Part shown: positions 1-6,392 of the stretch, piece by piece
How the letters are laid out: every line of letters begins with the position of its first letter
Position numbering within the stretch: the first letter of the stretch is position 1
DNA from: Massilia sp. UBA2604
Lineage (GTDB): Bacteria; Pseudomonadota; Gammaproteobacteria; Burkholderiales; Burkholderiaceae_D
Assembly (NCBI GenBank): GCA_002339265.1
Contig: DDKG01000016.1
Coordinates: 21,260 to 31,703, forward strand
Length of the DNA: 10,444 bases
Direction of reading: 5' to 3'
The notes under the pieces: model-generated
The model's database searches: none
The model's input: only the letters and a program-made list of their open reading frames with translations
Told to the model about the DNA's origin: nothing
Position numbers and translations under genes: made by a program

Positions 1-18
1 ATATTTGACGGAGAAGTT

Positions 19-720
19 ATGACAGGCGAGCATTCATCCAAGCAGTACGACCAGGAACTCGAGGGCATCCGTTCCCAGGTCTTGCTGATGGGCGGCATGG
101 TGGAAACCCAGTTCGAGGAAGCGCTCGAGTGCTTCCGCATCGGCGACATCGCGCGCGCCGAGCGCGTGATGGCCGAGGACCAGGCCGTCAACCAGCTCGA
201 AGTCTCGCTCGACGACGCCTGCAGCCACCTGATCGTGAAGCGCCAGCCGACCGCCAACGACCTGCGCACCGTGATGGCCACCATCAAGGTCATTACCGAC
301 CTGGAACGCATCGGCGACGAGGCGACCAAGGTCGCGCGCACTGCGAAAAGCCTGCACGAGCGCGGCGTGACGGGCTTTGCCCACTACGACATGATCCGCA
401 CGATCGCCAAGGCGACCTCGGAACTGCTGCACGATTCGCTGGACGCGTTCGCGCGCCTGGACGGCAAGCAGGCCTTGCAGATCATCGCCGGCGACGAAGT
501 GGTCGACCACGAGTTCCGCACCATCCTGCGCAGCATGGTCACCTACATGATGGAAGACCCGCGCACGATCTCGTCGGCGCTGGACACCCTGTGGGTGGCG
601 AAGGCGATCGAGCGCATCGGTGACCACGCGAAGAACATCGCCGAATACGTGATCTACGTGGTCGAAGGCCGCGACATCCGCCACAGCAAGGTGATCCTCG
701 ACGACCAGCCGGCGGCTTGA
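19..720 (+). CDS. phoU: Phosphate transport system regulatory protein PhoU
   Basis: PhoU links the PstSCAB phosphate transporter to the PhoR kinase and keeps the Pho regulon off when phosphate is plentiful; it is a peripheral cytoplasmic protein. The 233-residue product (E. coli PhoU is about 241) has the family's two tandem three-helix bundles. Each carries the metal-binding signature: ERIGD at about residues 96-100 (ITDLERIGDEATKVA) and again at about 198-202 (KAIERIGDHAKNIAEY). The ATG at 19 is preceded by GGAG at 10-13, a well-placed ribosome-binding site. It is the first gene in the window; phoB begins two bases after its stop and phoR follows, so it belongs to a pst-phoU-phoB-phoR operon whose promoter and any Pho box lie upstream. 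The family call rests on the repeated motif and the neighbours. Confidence 0.97.
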   Translation: MTGEHSSKQYDQELEGIRSQVLLMGGMVETQFEEALECFRIGDIARAERVMAEDQAVNQLEVSLDDACSHLIVKRQPTANDLRTVMATIKVITDLERIGDEATKVARTAKSLHERGVTGFAHYDMIRTIAKATSELLHDSLDAFARLDGKQALQIIAGDEVVDHEFRTILRSMVTYMMEDPRTISSALDTLWVAKAIERIGDHAKNIAEYVIYVVEGRDIRHSKVILDDQPAA

Positions 721-722
721 GC

Positions 723-1409
723 ATGGCGGACAATACTTCCGTCCTGGTAGTCGAAGACGAGCCGGCGATCGTCGAGCTGGTGACCTATTCCCTGCGCGAG
801 GCAGGGTGGGACATCCGCACCGCCGATACCACCGCCGGCGCCTGGGAGAGCATCAGCCGGGGCAAGCCCGACCTGCTGCTGCTGGACTGGATGCTGCCCG
901 ACCAGAGCGGCCTGCGCCTGTTGTCGCGCCTGCGCGCCGACCGCGACTTCCAGGACCTGCCGGTGATCATGCTGACCGCGAAGAGCATGGAAGAGGACAA
1001 GCTGGCGGGCCTGAACAACGGCGCCGACGACTACATCACCAAGCCATTCTCGCCGCGCGAGCTGCTGGCGCGTTCGCGCGCGCTGCTGCGCCGCAAATCG
1101 CCGCACCTGGCCGAGGCGCTGCTGCGCGCCGGCACGGTGACGCTCGATCCGAACAGCTGCACCGTGACGGTCGAGGGGCAGCAGATCGACATCGGCAATG
1201 CCGAGTACAAGCTGCTCAAGTACCTGATGGCCCATCGCGAGCGCGTGTTCTCGCGCGCCCAGCTGCTCGACAAGGTGTGGGGCGACCACGCCGTGATCGA
1301 GGAGCGCACGGTCGACGTGCACGTGCTGCGCCTGCGCAAGGCGCTGAAGAGCGCCGATGGCTTGATCCGCACCGTGCGCAGCGTCGGCTACATGCTGTCC
1401 GAAAAATAA
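723..1409 (+). CDS. phoB: Phosphate regulon response regulator PhoB
   Basis: OmpR/PhoB-class response regulator that, when phosphorylated by PhoR, binds Pho boxes and activates phosphate-starvation genes. Counting from ATG 723, the receiver domain (about residues 5-120) has the acidic pair E11-D12, phosphoacceptor D55 in LLLLDWMLPD, the switch threonine T85 in MLTAK, and K107 in YITKPF. A winged-helix DNA-binding domain follows (about 130-226) with the usual ERTVDVHVLRLRKAL and the RTVRSVGYML ending. Length is 228 residues, close to E. coli PhoB (229). An in-frame TTG at 717 would add two residues and overlap the phoU stop; ATG 723 is preferred because it gives the family's N-terminus. There is no clear Shine-Dalgarno sequence, and with only two bases after phoU, translational coupling is likely. 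Confidence 0.97.
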   Translation: MADNTSVLVVEDEPAIVELVTYSLREAGWDIRTADTTAGAWESISRGKPDLLLLDWMLPDQSGLRLLSRLRADRDFQDLPVIMLTAKSMEEDKLAGLNNGADDYITKPFSPRELLARSRALLRRKSPHLAEALLRAGTVTLDPNSCTVTVEGQQIDIGNAEYKLLKYLMAHRERVFSRAQLLDKVWGDHAVIEERTVDVHVLRLRKALKSADGLIRTVRSVGYMLSEK

Positions 1410-1428
1410 CGCGGTGTCGACGTCCTCG

Positions 1429-2721
1429 ATGAATCCCAAGCTGTTGTTCTGGGTGCCGGCACTGCTGCGCACGGCGTTGTTGTTTGTCGCGGCCGGCCTG
1501 GTGTGGTGGTGGTTCGGCCCTGTGGCCGGGCTGGCGCTGGCGCTGGCCGGCATGGCGGTTGCGGTGTTCACCCAGCTGTCTTACCTGTACAAGCTGGGCG
1601 AGTGGCTGGACGAGCCGCACAGCACGCGCCTGCCGGACGGCTGGGGCGCCTGGACCGATGCTTTCGCCCGTTTATACCGGCTGCGGCGCGACGACGAACG
1701 CCATCAGGCCGAGCTGACCGAATGGCTGGCGCGCTTCCGCCAGGCGATGCACCTGCTGCCGGAAGGCGTGGCCATCATGGACGACGTGCTGTTCCTGGAA
1801 TGGTGCAATCCGGCGGCCGAGCGTCACCTGGGCCTGACGATGGAGCGCGACAAGGGGCTGCGCGTGACCAACCTCGTGCGCCATCCGGACTTCATCGACT
1901 ACATCGTGCTGGGCCGCTACGAACAGCCCCTGACCCTGTCGTTCCGCGGCCGCAAGCTGGAGTGCCGCATCATCCCCTTCGAGAACCGGCGCCAGATCCT
2001 GGTGACACACGACGCCACCGACACCGAGCGCATCGAAGCGATGCGACGCGACTTCATCGCCAACGCCTCGCACGAATTGCGCACGCCGCTGACGGTGATC
2101 GTGGGCTTCCTGGAGATCGCGATGTCCGATCCCGGCATCGACGTCACGACGCGGATGTCGCACCTGACCCTGATGACGGAGCAGGCGCACCGCATGCAGC
2201 GGCTGATCCAGGACATGCTGACCCTGTCGCGGCTGGAGTCGGATGAATATCCGCTGAAGCGCGAGCGGGTGGACGTGCGCAGCCTGATCGAGTCGATCGC
2301 GGCCGAGGCGCGCGCGCTGTCGGGCGGCCGGCACCAGATCGAGGTGGCGGTGGACGGCCCCGACGTGATGGGCAGCATGGAAGAACTGCGCAGCGCCTTC
2401 GCCAACCTGGCGTCGAACGCGGTGCGCTACTCGCCGAACGGCGGCACGATCCGCCTGTCCTGGACCCGCCGCGCCGATGCCTTGAGCTTCGCCGTGACCG
2501 ACTGCGGCATCGGCATCGACCCCGAGCACATCCCGCGCCTGACCGAGCGTTTCTACCGCGTCGACAAGAGCCGTTCGCGCGAAACCCAGGGCACCGGCCT
2601 CGGCCTGGCAATCGTCAAGCACGTCCTGCTGCGCCACGGCGGCAAACTGACGATCACCTCGCAACCGGGCAAGGGCAGCACCTTCTCCGCCTCGCTCCCC
2701 AACACCTCGCTACCCGCCTGA
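1429..2721 (+). CDS. phoR: Phosphate regulon sensor histidine kinase PhoR
   Basis: Inner-membrane sensor kinase that phosphorylates or dephosphorylates PhoB in response to Pst/PhoU signalling. From ATG 1429 the product is 430 residues (E. coli PhoR 431). Two N-terminal hydrophobic helices (about residues 5-52) have almost no periplasmic loop, as expected for PhoR, which senses no external ligand directly. A PAS-like domain follows (about 100-200). The HisKA motif has the phospho-acceptor His215 in NASHELRTPLTV. The ATPase domain shows an N-box (NLASNAVRYSPNGG), a G1 box (DCGIGIDPEHIPRL), an F-box (ERFYRVDKSRSRE) and a G2 box (GTGLGLAIVKH). An alternative GTG at 1414 adds five residues and lies four bases after phoB. 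Neither start has a visible ribosome-binding site, so the exact start is uncertain. Confidence 0.96.
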   Translation: MNPKLLFWVPALLRTALLFVAAGLVWWWFGPVAGLALALAGMAVAVFTQLSYLYKLGEWLDEPHSTRLPDGWGAWTDAFARLYRLRRDDERHQAELTEWLARFRQAMHLLPEGVAIMDDVLFLEWCNPAAERHLGLTMERDKGLRVTNLVRHPDFIDYIVLGRYEQPLTLSFRGRKLECRIIPFENRRQILVTHDATDTERIEAMRRDFIANASHELRTPLTVIVGFLEIAMSDPGIDVTTRMSHLTLMTEQAHRMQRLIQDMLTLSRLESDEYPLKRERVDVRSLIESIAAEARALSGGRHQIEVAVDGPDVMGSMEELRSAFANLASNAVRYSPNGGTIRLSWTRRADALSFAVTDCGIGIDPEHIPRLTERFYRVDKSRSRETQGTGLGLAIVKHVLLRHGGKLTITSQPGKGSTFSASLPNTSLPA

Positions 2722-2732
2722 CCCCCCCTTCC

Positions 2733-2753
2733 AATTAGGGTCAGAGTCGAATT
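2733..2753 (+). repeat. Solitary REP-like repeat arm next to phoR stop
   Basis: First exact copy of the repeat with core TTAGGGTCAGAGTCGAA, starting 11 bases after the phoR stop. The bases just 3' of it (GTTTAACAACTTT) match, with one change, the same flank of the minus-strand arm at 3065-3085 (GTTTGACAACTTT). It therefore belongs to the right-arm class of the nearby 69-bp modules, but no partner arm lies downstream. It looks like the remnant of a broken module. Confidence 0.8.
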
Positions 2754-2778
2754 GTTTAACAACTTTGTGAAATACTGA

Positions 2779-2806
2779 GGGGCTCTGGTCTCGATACACG
2801 AGCCCC
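2779..2806 (+). terminator. Hairpin after phoR, possible terminator
   Basis: Perfect 7-bp GC-rich stem GGGGCTC (2779-2785) pairing with GAGCCCC (2800-2806), with a 14-base loop. It lies 57 bases after the phoR stop and is followed by AATGCATTTT, a weak T-tract. It could end Pho operon transcription, but the long loop and the interrupted T-tract make this a modest call. Confidence 0.4.
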
Positions 2807-2827
2807 AATGCATTTTGCTCGAAGGAT

Positions 2828-2896
2828 AATTAGGGTCAGAGTCGAATTAACGGCAATTCTGGAAAATTGCTCATTAATTCGACTCTGACCCTAATT
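2828..2896. repeat. REP-like inverted-repeat module A (69 bp)
   Basis: Two exact copies of the TTAGGGTCAGAGTCGAA core face each other: plus-strand arm 2828-2848 and minus-strand arm 2876-2896. The perfect arms extend to 23 bp each (2828-2850 against 2874-2896). The interior holds a second nested stem, GCAATT (2853-2858) with AATTGC (2865-2870). Transcribed RNA from either strand could form one long hairpin, so the element could act as a bidirectional terminator or RNA-stabilising structure between the convergent genes. Confidence 0.9.
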
Positions 2897-2926
2897 AATT
2901 TTTAGGTCTCTCTTCGCTTTCGAGAA

Positions 2927-2946
2927 ATTGTTCCGCTATGAACAAT
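2927..2946. other. Short inverted repeat
   Basis: Perfect 7-bp stem ATTGTTC (2927-2933) with GAACAAT (2940-2946) and a 6-base loop, in the 120-bp spacer between modules A and B. It is unrelated in sequence to the repeat core. No gene or recognisable site accompanies it, and the rest of this spacer shows nothing I can name. Confidence 0.35.
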
Positions 2947-3016
2947 GTGCTCTCAGAAGAACTAACTGAAAAGCGTGCTTGAGAACAGTTGAGACTCCTG
3001 TTTTTGTTGCAAAACG

Positions 3017-3085
3017 CATTAGGGTCTGAGTTGAATTATTGGGCAATTTTTAAAGTTGTCAAACAATTCGACTCTGACCCTAATT
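3017..3085. repeat. REP-like inverted-repeat module B (69 bp)
   Basis: Same architecture and length as module A. The plus arm (3018-3037) has two substitutions in the core (cTgag, tTgaa), while the minus arm (3065-3085) is exact. The inner stem is kept at RNA level by wobble pairs: 3042-3049 pairs with 3053-3060 using two G-U pairs where module A has Watson-Crick pairs. Confidence 0.85.
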
Positions 3086-3111
3086 ATTTTTTCAGAAAGC
3101 TGTGACCGGGT

Positions 3112-3180
3112 AATAGTGGTCAGAGAAGATCAGTGAGCGGGAATGGGAAATTGCTCAACAATTCGACTCTGACCCTAATT
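3112..3180. repeat. REP-like module C, left arm decayed
   Basis: The exact minus-strand arm is at 3160-3180, seven bases beyond the stop of the DUF3325 gene. In the exact 69-bp register expected from modules A and B, the left arm at 3112-3132 still matches 13 of 21 positions, including GGTCAGAG at 3118-3125. The inner right flank AAATTGCTCA is shared with module A. The left half is degenerate. Confidence 0.7.
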
Positions 3181-3187
3181 ATGGCTT

Positions 3188-3538
3188 TTAGGGGCGCAGG
3201 AGGAGGGTGGCGGTCAGCAGGGCTGCCGGGATGCCGATCCAGGCGGCTTGCATCACGCGGCGCGGGTGGTATTGCAGGAGCAGGGTGACGGTCCAGGCGG
3301 CGATCGACAGCACGCCGCACCATAGCACCGGGCCGATGTGCCAGCCGCTGGCGCCGATGCAGGCCATGAACGACAGCAGCAGGCCGAGCCAGCCCAGCGT
3401 GCGCAGGCGCAGGCGGGTGGCGGGGGAGGCTTCCTTGCCGCGGCCGTGGATGTCGGCGTAGTGGCGGTCCATCGTGATGCTGGTCGCGGCGAAGCCGCTG
3501 AAGGCGAGGGCGGCGCCGCTCAGGATCAGGGCGCTCAT
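3188..3538 (-). CDS. DUF3325 family small membrane protein
   Basis: Protein of 116 residues with four hydrophobic segments (about residues 4-20, 48-64, 67-90, 97-114), hence an integral inner-membrane protein. The pattern SGFAATSITMDRHYADIHG near the N-terminus, with a Met-Asp-Arg-His motif after the first helix, matches my recollection of DUF3325, a family of about 110 residues usually found beside PepSY-TM and DUF3649 genes in iron-uptake clusters. Its molecular function is not established. The start is ATG at 3538-3536, preceded by GGAGG (3547-3543), and it overlaps the PepSY-TM stop by ATGA, so translation is probably coupled. It is the last gene of the minus-strand operon. His26 is the only obvious candidate metal or heme ligand near a helix end. 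Confidence 0.85.
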   Translation of the reverse strand: MSALILSGAALAFSGFAATSITMDRHYADIHGRGKEASPATRLRLRTLGWLGLLLSFMACIGASGWHIGPVLWCGVLSIAAWTVTLLLQYHPRRVMQAAWIGIPAALLTATLLLRP

Positions 3539-5169
3539 GCGGCCTCCAGTGGGGTGGGTTGCGCGGCTTGCGCAGGCGACTTGGCCGCGGCCTGCTTCTT
3601 CGCCTTGCGGCCCAGCCACCAGGCGGCCCAACCGAGCAGCAGGCCAAGCAGCAGGACGACGATGTCGAAGGCGGCCACCGCACGCAGCGCCGGGCCGCCG
3701 AACAGCGTCACGCCCAGGTGGGTGTCGGTCGTCAGCGCGTTCAGCACCGGGATCGCGGCCAGCAGCACGGCGCCAACCGTCAGCTGGAAGCGCCACATCG
3801 CGCGCGTCGGACGGATCTGCGCCAGCAGCGCGGCCACGCCCCAGGCGATGAAGAAGACATTCGCCTCGGCATTCGTGCGGCTGGCCATCTCCACCGGCAG
3901 CAGGCGGTTGGCCCAGAAGTAGGCGGCGAAGGCGATCGGCAGGCCGGCGATGGCGCCGATATTCAGGGCGTCGACCAGGCGCACGCCGAAGCCGACCTTG
4001 CCGCCCTTGGCCAGCACCTTGGCATATTTCTGGCGCTCCTTCACGCCCCACAGCAGGGCCCCGGTGGCGACCATCGCGGTGCCGGCCAGGCCGCACACGA
4101 AGAACAGCGCGCGCAGCAGGGTGTCGGCGAAGTGCGCCACGTGCAGGCCATAGATCGCGGCGCGCGCGTCCAAGGTGGCGCTCATCGGCTCCGTCTCCGA
4201 CAGCAGCGCGCCGCTGGCGCCGTCGAACGTCATCGATGGCTCGATGTTCGACAGCTGCTGGCCCGAAGGGCGATGCAGCGCGATGCGGGCGTTGGCGTCG
4301 TTCGGATTGCTCACCACGATGCGGGTCGGCGCCTGGCCCCAGGCGCGCTCGGCCTGCAGCAGCATCGGCGCGATGTCGGCCAGCGGCGCGAACTCCTTGG
4401 CCGGCTTCACGCGCTCGGCGTTCGGGAACACTTCCGCGAACATCGTATTCTGCTCGGACCCGTACAGCGCCTTGGTGGGCGCCTGCATGTACATGAACAT
4501 CAGGGTCACCAGGCCGGTGTAGGTAATCATCAGGTGAAACGGCAGCGCCAGCACCGCGGTGGCATTGTGCGCGTCCAGCCACGAGCGCTGGCCTTTCTTT
4601 GGACGGAAGGTGAAGAAGTCCTTGAAGATGCGTTTATGGGTGATCACGCCGCTGACGATCGCCACCAGCATGGCCATGGCGGCGATGCCGACGATCCAGC
4701 GGCCCCAGATGGCGGACATGTAGTACAGGTCGAAGTGCAGGCGGTACAGGAACTCGCCGCCGCGGGTGTCGCGCGGCGCGGCGGTGTTCTCGCCGGTCAT
4801 CGGATCGAGCGTGAAGTTCTGGGTGCGGAAGGCGGCGCGCCGCTCTTCGCGCGTCATGCCCTTTTTGGGCGGGTTGGTCCAGCTGGCGTAGATCAGCGGA
4901 TTGCGCTCGTGCGGCAGGTCGAGGAACCAGGCGTTGGCGTTCGGCGCGCGCTGCTGCAGCTCGCGCACCGCGAGCGCGGCCGATTCGGCCGGCGTCACCC
5001 TGGACGGCGCATCGGCCGCCTTGTGCAGCTCGGGTTTCATCCAGAACGTGATCTCGTGCTTGTAGTAGGCGGCGGTGCCGCCCATGAACACCAGCAGCAG
5101 CAGCCAGCACACCAGCAGGCCGGACCAGGTGTGCACCCAGGCCATCGATTGGCGCAAGCCTTCTTTCAT
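3535..5169 (-). CDS. PepSY-associated TM protein, putative ferric-siderophore reductase
   Basis: Inner-membrane protein of 544 residues in the PepSY_TM family, which includes FoxB/PiuB-type reductases that reduce ferric siderophores or help release their iron. Visible features: N-terminal helix with HTWSGL (His13); periplasmic PepSY-like part (about 45-140); LHFDLYYMSAIWGRWIVGIAA (about 144-164); GVITHKRIFKDFFTFRPKKG (about 174-193); LDAHNATAVLALPFHLMITYTGL (198-220); a second periplasmic part (about 230-335); and GLHVAHFAD (341-349). His13, His145, His178, His201, His212, His343 and His346 are candidate heme ligands by analogy to FoxB, which binds two hemes. Four further C-terminal helices (about 404-519) end in a Lys/Ala-rich tail. 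The start is ATG 5169, with GGGAG (5180-5176) six bases upstream and an ATGA overlap with DUF3649. A longer frame upstream lacks membrane character. Confidence 0.9.
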   Translation of the reverse strand: MKEGLRQSMAWVHTWSGLLVCWLLLLVFMGGTAAYYKHEITFWMKPELHKAADAPSRVTPAESAALAVRELQQRAPNANAWFLDLPHERNPLIYASWTNPPKKGMTREERRAAFRTQNFTLDPMTGENTAAPRDTRGGEFLYRLHFDLYYMSAIWGRWIVGIAAMAMLVAIVSGVITHKRIFKDFFTFRPKKGQRSWLDAHNATAVLALPFHLMITYTGLVTLMFMYMQAPTKALYGSEQNTMFAEVFPNAERVKPAKEFAPLADIAPMLLQAERAWGQAPTRIVVSNPNDANARIALHRPSGQQLSNIEPSMTFDGASGALLSETEPMSATLDARAAIYGLHVAHFADTLLRALFFVCGLAGTAMVATGALLWGVKERQKYAKVLAKGGKVGFGVRLVDALNIGAIAGLPIAFAAYFWANRLLPVEMASRTNAEANVFFIAWGVAALLAQIRPTRAMWRFQLTVGAVLLAAIPVLNALTTDTHLGVTLFGGPALRAVAAFDIVVLLLGLLLGWAAWWLGRKAKKQAAAKSPAQAAQPTPLEAA

Positions 5170-5453
5170 GACATGCTCCCGGCGATCCACAGGAGCGCGC
5201 CCAGCACGCCGCTTGCGGCCACCACGCCGATCCAGGCGCGCAGCGCGCTCGTGGTGGCGAACACCCACAGGATGACGCAGGTATAGACCACGAAGGAGAG
5301 CAGGGTGGCGAGGGTGACGGCATCGGCGCGCGGCAGCGGCAGCGCGACGGCAATCAGGGCGCTGGCGATCGCGGTCAGCACATAGCCGCCGCCGATGGCC
5401 GCGACCGCGCGTGCGGCCACGCCGCCGCGGTAGCGCCAGGTGAGGGTACTCAT
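5166..5453 (-). CDS. DUF3649 family small membrane protein (iron uptake associated)
   Basis: Protein of 95 residues with three hydrophobic helices (about 17-39, 45-66, 70-92) and a basic N-terminus (WRYRGGVAARAVAAIGGGYV). The helix pattern, with LLSFVVYTCVILWVFA in the second helix and an AW motif in the third, matches DUF3649, often annotated as an iron uptake protein because it accompanies PepSY-TM genes. No catalytic motif is visible; a partner or assembly role for the PepSY-TM reductase is an inference. The start is ATG 5453; a weak AAAGG lies about ten bases upstream. It follows the DUF4198 gene after a 44-base gap and overlaps the PepSY-TM start by ATGA, so these two are probably made in a fixed ratio. 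Confidence 0.85.
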   Translation of the reverse strand: MSTLTWRYRGGVAARAVAAIGGGYVLTAIASALIAVALPLPRADAVTLATLLSFVVYTCVILWVFATTSALRAWIGVVAASGVLGALLWIAGSMS

Positions 5454-5497
5454 GGGGTTCGGGCCTTTCTATCTAAAACGGACGGCGCGGACGGCGA

Positions 5498-6223
5498 TCA
5501 GTGCTCGGCGCCCGGCGCCAGTGCAGGGCCGGCGGCCAGCGCCGCGATGCCCTTCGGCTGCACCACGGTCAGCGAGGAGGTGTGGCTGGCGCTGGCGTAC
5601 TGCACGCCGGCGCGCTTGCCGCCGGTCTTGTCGGTATGCGCGGTCTCCAGCACATAGGTGCCTTTCCATGGCAGGTCGAACTTCACCGCGCCGCTGGCGT
5701 CGGCCATGGCTTCCTTCGACCAGCCGCTCGGCACGGTGATCGCCACCTTCGCCTTCGGCAGCGGCTGGCCTTTATAAAACACCTTGAATTCGCCGGCCGT
5801 GCCGGTCGGGACGATGTCCAGCGCCAGCTTCGGCTGCTGCGCCGCGAAGCTGGTGGCCAGGCGCGCCGCCGGGATCCAGATGTGCTGGCGGGTTGTGCCG
5901 TCCTTGGTCGTTTCCCAGCCCGGATAGGCATTGTCTTCGGCGACGATCGCATCGCCCGCCGCCAGCCTGGCGCCGCCGACCACATAGCCCTTGGCCGTTT
6001 TCTCGAGCTTGAGTTCGGTCTCGCCCGAGGCCTTGAGCAGGGTCGCGCGCAGCGCGACGAACTTGTCCAGCAGGCCCGGCGTGGTCTCGCGCTGGTTCAG
6101 GCCGAACTCGCCGAACTGCAGCTTCACCGTGTTGCCGTCCTGCTCCAGCCAGACGTGGTGGGCCTGGGCAGTGGGTGCGATTGCAGCAAGAGCGACGAGC
6201 GAGGAGAGCAGCAGTTTCTTCAT
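5498..6223 (-). CDS. DUF4198 domain-containing periplasmic protein
   Basis: Protein of 241 residues with a Sec signal peptide (MKKLLLSSLVALAAIAPTAQA) and predicted cleavage after Ala21. Mature residues 1-2 would then be His-His (HHVWLEQ), the usual start of DUF4198 proteins, a family with members next to nickel, cobalt and iron uptake genes. The C-terminal half (about 145-222) has the Ig-like pattern FYKGQPLPKAKVAITVPSGW, DLPWKGTYVLETAHTD. Other histidines are His114, His196, His214 and His241. A periplasmic metal or metal-complex binding role is inferred from the family and the context; the ligand is unknown. It is the first gene of the minus-strand operon, divergent from the receptor and probably under the same Fur box. 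No strong ribosome-binding site is visible before ATG 6223. Confidence 0.88.
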   Translation of the reverse strand: MKKLLLSSLVALAAIAPTAQAHHVWLEQDGNTVKLQFGEFGLNQRETTPGLLDKFVALRATLLKASGETELKLEKTAKGYVVGGARLAAGDAIVAEDNAYPGWETTKDGTTRQHIWIPAARLATSFAAQQPKLALDIVPTGTAGEFKVFYKGQPLPKAKVAITVPSGWSKEAMADASGAVKFDLPWKGTYVLETAHTDKTGGKRAGVQYASASHTSSLTVVQPKGIAALAAGPALAPGAEH

Positions 6224-6322
6224 GGTCTTTATTCTCTTTTAAGAGGTTTATTTAATTGGATGATGCCTGGGTATGGGCCGAAGAAAGCATGTCTCTTTTG
6301 GCGGATGCATCGAATATGTGCA

Positions 6323-6352
6323 TTGCATCAACACTTGAACACGAATTATAAT
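6323..6352 (+). promoter_or_regulatory. Sigma70-type promoter of the receptor gene
   Basis: TTGCAT (6323-6328) as -35, an 18-base spacer and a perfect TATAAT (6347-6352) as -10. Transcription would start near 6359, about 34 bases before ATG 6393. The -10 is the left half of the Fur box, so Fur bound to iron would block RNA polymerase directly. Confidence 0.7.
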
Positions 6353-6372
6353 GCGAATCATTCTCATTTCAA
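6345..6372 (-). promoter_or_regulatory. Divergent promoter of the DUF4198-DUF3649-PepSY-DUF3325 operon
   Basis: On the minus strand, TTGAAA (6372-6367) as -35, a 16-base spacer and TATAAT (6350-6345) as -10. The predicted start is near 6338, leaving a leader of about 115 bases before ATG 6223. The two -10 elements share bases 6347-6350, and the Fur box covers the spacer. A weaker promoter closer to the gene cannot be excluded. Confidence 0.5.
6347..6365. promoter_or_regulatory. Fur box
   Basis: TATAATGCGAATCATTCTC matches 15 of 19 positions of the classic Fur consensus GATAATGATAATCATTATC. It overlaps the -10 elements of both divergent promoters, so a single Fur dimer or dimer pair could repress receptor and operon together when iron is sufficient. 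Other Fur-family regulators (Zur, Nur) cannot be ruled out from sequence, but the fit to Fur and the siderophore-type receptor favour iron. Confidence 0.82.
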
Positions 6373-6392
6373 AACAATTTCAAGGAGTAGTG

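Noticed and set aside
2733..3180. CRISPR array
   Set aside because: The repeats are few, in both orientations and paired head to head, with unequal distances between modules and no cas genes. They fit REP-like elements instead.
2733..3180. Insertion sequence or transposon
   Set aside because: No transposase gene or remnant is present in the window; at most these are non-autonomous elements.
2722..3187. A small hidden gene between phoR and DUF3325
   Set aside because: I found no frame with a ribosome-binding site and protein-like composition; the stretch is accounted for mainly by repeats and short inverted repeats.
3559..5286. Long plus-strand open frame (575 codons) opposite the PepSY-TM gene
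   Set aside because: Antisense shadow with Gln/His/Arg-rich translation and no membrane or domain features. The minus-strand gene is clearly the real one.
6351..6392. Upstream ATG start for the receptor at 6351
   Set aside because: This ATG lies inside the Fur box and upstream of the predicted transcription start. The ATG at 6393 has an AAGGAG ribosome-binding site five bases away.
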